A model generated the notes under the pieces. That model had not been told where the DNA came from. It made no database searches and was given only the letters and a program-made list of their open reading frames with translations. From DATFQE01 sp035264445 (GTDB taxonomy: Bacteria > Actinomycetota > Thermoleophilia > Gaiellales > Gaiellaceae), in contig DATFQE010000132.1 of assembly GCA_035264445.1 (NCBI GenBank), positions 1 to 9,466 on the forward strand: a stretch of DNA of 9,466 bases. Direction: 5' to 3'. Position numbers and translations under genes: made by a program. The first letter of the stretch is position 1. Each line of letters opens with the position of its first letter. Shown here piece after piece: positions 6,731 to 9,466 of this stretch.

Positions 6731-7309
6731 GTGTCCGACTCGCTGGAGCCCGATGCTGTCCTGCCGCTGTTGCGCGGGCGCTTCGGGCGCGACTACCGGC
6801 ACGTCGAGCGGACGCCGTCGACGCAGCGTCTGCTCGAGGACGCCCGGGAGGGCGCCGTGGCCGTTGCGGAGGAGCAGACCGAGGGCCGCGGCCGCCTCGG
6901 GCGGAGGTGGCACGCACGGCCGGGGACGAGCGTGCTCGTCTCGATCTTGCTCGAGCCGCGGGTCGCCTCCGAGCGATTGCCCGAGCTCACGCCTCTGGCG
7001 GGAGAAGCGTGCGCCGACGCGATCGCCGCCGTCACGGGCCTCGCGCCGACGATCAAGCCGCCGAACGACGTGCTCGTCGACGGGCGCAAGGTGGCCGGGA
7101 TCCTGGCGGAGGCACGCGACCGCCGCGTCGTCCTCGGGATCGGGATCAATGTCAACGTCGCGGCCGACGAGCTCCCGCTCGAGAGCGAAACGCCGGCGGG
7201 GTCGTTGTCGACCGCCGCCGGCCGGAAGGTCAGCCGCGCGGAGCTGCTGGCCGAGCTGCTGCTCCGGCTCGAAGAGCGGTACGACCAGTGGGCTTCTTCC
7301 GGCGGATGA
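6731..7309 (+). CDS. birA: Biotin--[acetyl-CoA-carboxylase] ligase, catalytic domain only
   Basis: This 192-residue protein activates biotin to biotinyl-AMP and attaches it to the carrier subunit of biotin-dependent carboxylases such as acetyl-CoA carboxylase. Motifs: STQ at 30-32, the biotinyl-AMP loop GRGRLGRRW at 52-60, KPPND at 109-113 (most relatives have KWPND), Lys120 in GRKVAGILAE, and GIGINVN at 136-142. There is no N-terminal helix-turn-helix, so it is not a DNA-binding repressor of the E. coli type. The family's usual C-terminal SH3-like domain is missing: the protein stops soon after LEERYDQW, within the overlap with the convergent amidase gene. The start is GTG at 6731-6733 with no clear ribosome-binding site. 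It is divergent from the fatty-acid operon whose malonyl-CoA supply depends on biotinylated carboxylase. Confidence 0.93.
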   Translation: MSDSLEPDAVLPLLRGRFGRDYRHVERTPSTQRLLEDAREGAVAVAEEQTEGRGRLGRRWHARPGTSVLVSILLEPRVASERLPELTPLAGEACADAIAAVTGLAPTIKPPNDVLVDGRKVAGILAEARDRRVVLGIGINVNVAADELPLESETPAGSLSTAAGRKVSRAELLAELLLRLEERYDQWASSGG

Positions 7310-9401
7310 GCAGCTGCCGCGCGATGTTCCCGGCGCGGTCGCGGGCCGCGACGCGCGCGTTGCGGTAGGAGCTCGGCGCCGGGATCCGGAAGGGGCCGGC
7401 CTTCCGGCGGACGAACGTGCGCACCTTGCCGTCGACCACAGTCGTGATGGTGGCCGGCTCGGACACCGTCGCCAGCCGCTTGAACGCCGACACCAGGCGC
7501 AGCACCGGCGGAGCGGTGTCGACGACGACCTTGGTCACGTGCGACGCGAACCCGAGCACGGTCGTGGCGCCGACGACGAGCTCGTAGTTGCCGTCGGGAA
7601 CAGCCGTGCCGGCGAGAATGGCGTTCCAGTCGACCGACCGCGGGCCCGCAGGGAAACGGCCGGCGAGCAGCGTCGCCACGGCCGCCGATCCCGAGCGGAC
7701 CGCGACCATCACGTCTGCGTCAGCGGCGAGGGTGAACGACACGCGCAGCGAGTCGGACCGGCCGTCGCCGTTCGGCGAGACGAACCGCGGCGTCGCCGAG
7801 ACGAACGACAGCGTTCGATTGACGGCGATCGGCACGGCGCTCGCGACCTGGCGGCCGTCGAGCGTCCTCGCGGAGATCAGCACGGTGTAGTTGCCGTCGG
7901 GGAGCGCGTCCGGCGCCCATCTGAACGACTGCGCTCCCGCCGGCTTCGCGAGCGTGAACAGGGTCGCGAGGGCGATGCCGTCGTCGTCGGAAAGCGTCGC
8001 CGTGACGGTGGCCGGAGCGCCCAGCGTGTACCGGATCGTCGTCGAGTCCGCGACGCCGTCGCCGTTGGGGCTCACGGTCGCCGGCTGGGCGGCGACGGCC
8101 GACAGCGTCAGCGCGGTCCCGCCGCCGGCGGTGATCGAGCCCGTCGCAGGGCGAAGCGTGGGGCCCGCTCGGATCGCCCAGGTGTAGCGAGCCGCCGGAG
8201 CCACGCGCGCATCCCAGGTCCAGTCGACCCGCGCACCGAAGCCGCCGCCCGAGGCGACCTGGGTCCCCAGCGGATCGGTCACGCTCACGGTCCAAGGGAT
8301 CGGGGCGGTCAGCCGGCCCGTGAAGCGAACCCGGCCGGCCGACGGTGTGGCGACGGGCGCGTAGAGCTTCGGCAGGCCCGTGAGCGAGACCGCGCGCGCG
8401 AGCAGGTCGAGCTGGCTGTAGACGATCGATCCCGGGCAGCTCGTGAAGCCGACGTCCCGGTGGCCCGAGATCGGCCTGAGCAGCACCGGAATACCGGTCG
8501 AGAAACGCGGATTGCCGCCCGAGGGGATGGAGAGCAGCGTCAGCGGGTCGACGTGGGCAACGTCGAGCCGCCAGGCGAGGAGGCGCACCAGCGCGCTCCG
8601 GGCCTCGGTGGTGAGGGCTGTCGAGTCGTAGTTCCCGAGTAACGCGACGCCGACCGAGCCGGTGTTGAAGCCCTGTGCGTGCGCACCGACGACGTTGCGC
8701 TCGATCCCGCCGAAGCGACCTTCGAAGACCTGGCCGTACTTGTCGACGAGAAAGTTGTAGCCGATGTCGTCCCAGCCGTTCCCGCGCACGTGGTAGAGCT
8801 GGATTCCGCGCACGACGGCCGCGGATTGCTCCTTCGTGTACGAGTTCGACCCGGCCGAATGGTGCACGACCGCGAAGCGCAGCGAGCCGGCGTATCGAGG
8901 CCCCGCTCGCCGAATCGACTCGCTGGCGCGCCAGGCCGTACGGGTGATGACCGGCGGCGACGAGGCCGTCGCAAGCGCACGAACGGGCGCCTCGTCGACG
9001 GGGCTCCAAACGTAGTGCGCCCGCAGCCTCGTGACCCGGCCGCGGAGGCGGTACTGGACGCGGTCGGACGGCCCGGTCCAGTACGGATTCCCGAGCTTCC
9101 AGCGACCAGAGCGCGCGCCCTCGGCGCTCTGCGGGTCGGGCGCGTCCTCCGCCTCCGGAGCGGCCGCGCGCCACCGGCTCCAGCGACCGTTGAGGCTGCG
9201 GGTACGGAAGGTGACCCGGCCGGGCCCCTGCCAGTGGAGGCCGACGAGGTCGAACCGCTCCGGCGCGCGGACCGATGCGAGCGCTCGCGCACCGGAAACG
9301 GGCAGGTCACGTGTGACCAGAGTGACCTCCGCCGCGTTCGCCGGCGCGGGCGCGACGGCGACAACGACGAGGCCAAGGAGTGCCAGTCTCGATCCCCGCA
9401 A
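7230..9401 (-). CDS. Secreted PGRP/N-acetylmuramoyl-L-alanine amidase with two FlgD-like Ig domains
   Basis: The 723-residue protein opens with a signal peptide (positives at 2-5, hydrophobic 6-18, likely cut after ANA at 21-23), so it acts outside the membrane. Residues about 45-135 form an N-terminal domain often seen in actinobacterial PGRPs. The amidase_2/PGRP domain spans about 151-340, with probable zinc ligands His180 (VVHHSAG), His314 (SGHRD) and Cys322 (TSCPG) and Tyr215 in IGYNF, so it should cleave the muramoyl-L-alanine bond. Two FlgD-like Ig domains follow (about 431-527 and 533-628), each opening with SPNGDG and ending near PDGNY. A C-terminal segment ends in a low-complexity Ala/Arg tail. 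The start is TTG at 9399-9401, supported by GAGAGGA 6 nt upstream. The 3' end overlaps birA by 80 bp, tail to tail; the last 20 or so residues look non-conserved. Confidence 0.93.
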   Translation of the reverse strand: MRGSRLALLGLVVVAVAPAPANAAEVTLVTRDLPVSGARALASVRAPERFDLVGLHWQGPGRVTFRTRSLNGRWSRWRAAAPEAEDAPDPQSAEGARSGRWKLGNPYWTGPSDRVQYRLRGRVTRLRAHYVWSPVDEAPVRALATASSPPVITRTAWRASESIRRAGPRYAGSLRFAVVHHSAGSNSYTKEQSAAVVRGIQLYHVRGNGWDDIGYNFLVDKYGQVFEGRFGGIERNVVGAHAQGFNTGSVGVALLGNYDSTALTTEARSALVRLLAWRLDVAHVDPLTLLSIPSGGNPRFSTGIPVLLRPISGHRDVGFTSCPGSIVYSQLDLLARAVSLTGLPKLYAPVATPSAGRVRFTGRLTAPIPWTVSVTDPLGTQVASGGGFGARVDWTWDARVAPAARYTWAIRAGPTLRPATGSITAGGGTALTLSAVAAQPATVSPNGDGVADSTTIRYTLGAPATVTATLSDDDGIALATLFTLAKPAGAQSFRWAPDALPDGNYTVLISARTLDGRQVASAVPIAVNRTLSFVSATPRFVSPNGDGRSDSLRVSFTLAADADVMVAVRSGSAAVATLLAGRFPAGPRSVDWNAILAGTAVPDGNYELVVGATTVLGFASHVTKVVVDTAPPVLRLVSAFKRLATVSEPATITTVVDGKVRTFVRRKAGPFRIPAPSSYRNARVAARDRAGNIARQLLIRRKKPTGRTALRAGAAARPAAPRG
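7386..7407. other. Perfect 8-bp inverted repeat, possible transcription hairpin
   Basis: CCGGAAGG (7386-7393) and CCTTCCGG (7400-7407) flank a 6-nt GC loop. The element lies inside the amidase coding region, 76 nt past the birA stop. It could act as a hairpin on the birA transcript, but no T-run follows, so a classical intrinsic terminator is not supported. It may be only a by-product of high-GC codons. Confidence 0.25.
7518..8111 (-). repeat. Two tandem FlgD-like Ig domain repeats within the amidase
   Basis: Two consecutive units of about 96 residues (coding 7821-8111 and 7518-7805) share the same plan: SPNGDG then a D-x-x-x-x-x-x-x-L strand at the start, an Ala/Gly-rich middle, a central Trp (RWAPDAL in the first, DWNAIL in the second), and PDGNY near the end. 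The acidic SPNGDG loop suggests calcium or metal binding, as in other extracellular Ig-like repeats. The copies are diverged, so they are an old duplication; recent slippage is unlikely. Confidence 0.75.
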
Positions 9402-9407
9402 GCGTCG

Positions 9408-9414
9408 TCCTCTC
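9408..9414 (-). promoter_or_regulatory. Shine-Dalgarno deciding the TTG start of the amidase gene
   Basis: On the minus strand these bases read GAGAGGA, 6 nt before TTG at 9399-9401. The signal peptide begins directly after that codon, which supports the TTG start. Confidence 0.65.
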
Positions 9415-9457
9415 GAAGCACCCTAGCTTCGCGCCGGGTCGGCGAACCCCTCGCTGA

Positions 9458-9463
9458 TAGAAT
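9458..9463 (+). promoter_or_regulatory. Candidate extended -10 element pointing out of the window
   Basis: TAGAAT matches five of six -10 consensus positions and is preceded by TGA, giving an extended TGn -10. No convincing -35 is found 16-18 bp upstream. It would drive a gene beyond the right edge, divergent from the amidase gene. The rest of the 65-bp leader (9402-9466) holds only the amidase ribosome-binding site and no recognisable gene. Confidence 0.35.
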
Positions 9464-9466
9464 CTT

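Noticed and set aside
7310..7500. Frameshifted remnant of the BirA C-terminal domain downstream of its stop
   Set aside because: I see no SH3-like domain in any plus-strand frame here; the minus strand encodes a coherent amidase C-terminus instead.
6753..8642. A 629-residue open frame on the plus strand across birA and the amidase gene
   Set aside because: It is out of frame with conserved birA and antisense to the amidase. Its product is Arg-rich low complexity, consistent with a shadow frame.

Overview
The window is a GC-rich, almost fully coding stretch from a bacterium. Non-ATG starts (GTG, TTG and probably one CTG), start/stop overlaps of 4 nt, a type II fatty-acid cluster containing FabZ, and a secreted PGRP amidase with FlgD-like Ig domains all fit a deep-branching actinobacterium such as Thermoleophilia (Gaiellales or Solirubrobacterales). 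That placement is an inference from gene style. No rRNA or taxonomic marker is present.

Layout: bases 1-6705 hold one tightly packed minus-strand operon, read right to left: fabZ, fabH, fabD, fabG, fabF, a HAD hydrolase, a tandem GNAT acetyltransferase, and an arginase-family protein that runs off the left edge. Six of the seven junctions are 4-nt start/stop overlaps (ATGA, ATGA, GTGA, GTGA, TTGA, CTGA). The seventh (fabF/HAD) is a 3-nt gap. After a 25-bp divergent gap, birA (biotin protein ligase, catalytic domain only) reads rightward from 6731. Its 3' end overlaps by 80 bp the convergent gene for a secreted peptidoglycan-recognition amidase (7230-9401, minus). The last 65 bp hold that gene's leader and a possible outward-facing promoter.

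Function: FabD, FabH, FabG, FabZ and FabF supply malonyl transfer, initiation, ketoreduction, dehydration and elongation of bacterial fatty-acid synthesis. Missing are acyl carrier protein, which normally sits between fabG and fabF, and enoyl reductase. BirA would activate the biotin carrier subunit of acetyl-CoA carboxylase, which makes the malonyl-CoA used by FabD, so the divergent pair is metabolically linked. The HAD-GNAT-arginase trio is not an obvious fatty-acid function. It is the least explained part of the window, and its arginase-like member is unusual: an N-terminal four-cysteine zinc ribbon, an altered first metal motif, and a probable CTG start.

I see no mobile element, CRISPR array, tRNA or rRNA. 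Most of the window is well-understood core metabolism. The points worth a second look are the arginase-like protein with its trio, the absent acpP, the 25-bp divergent promoter region, and the shortened BirA.
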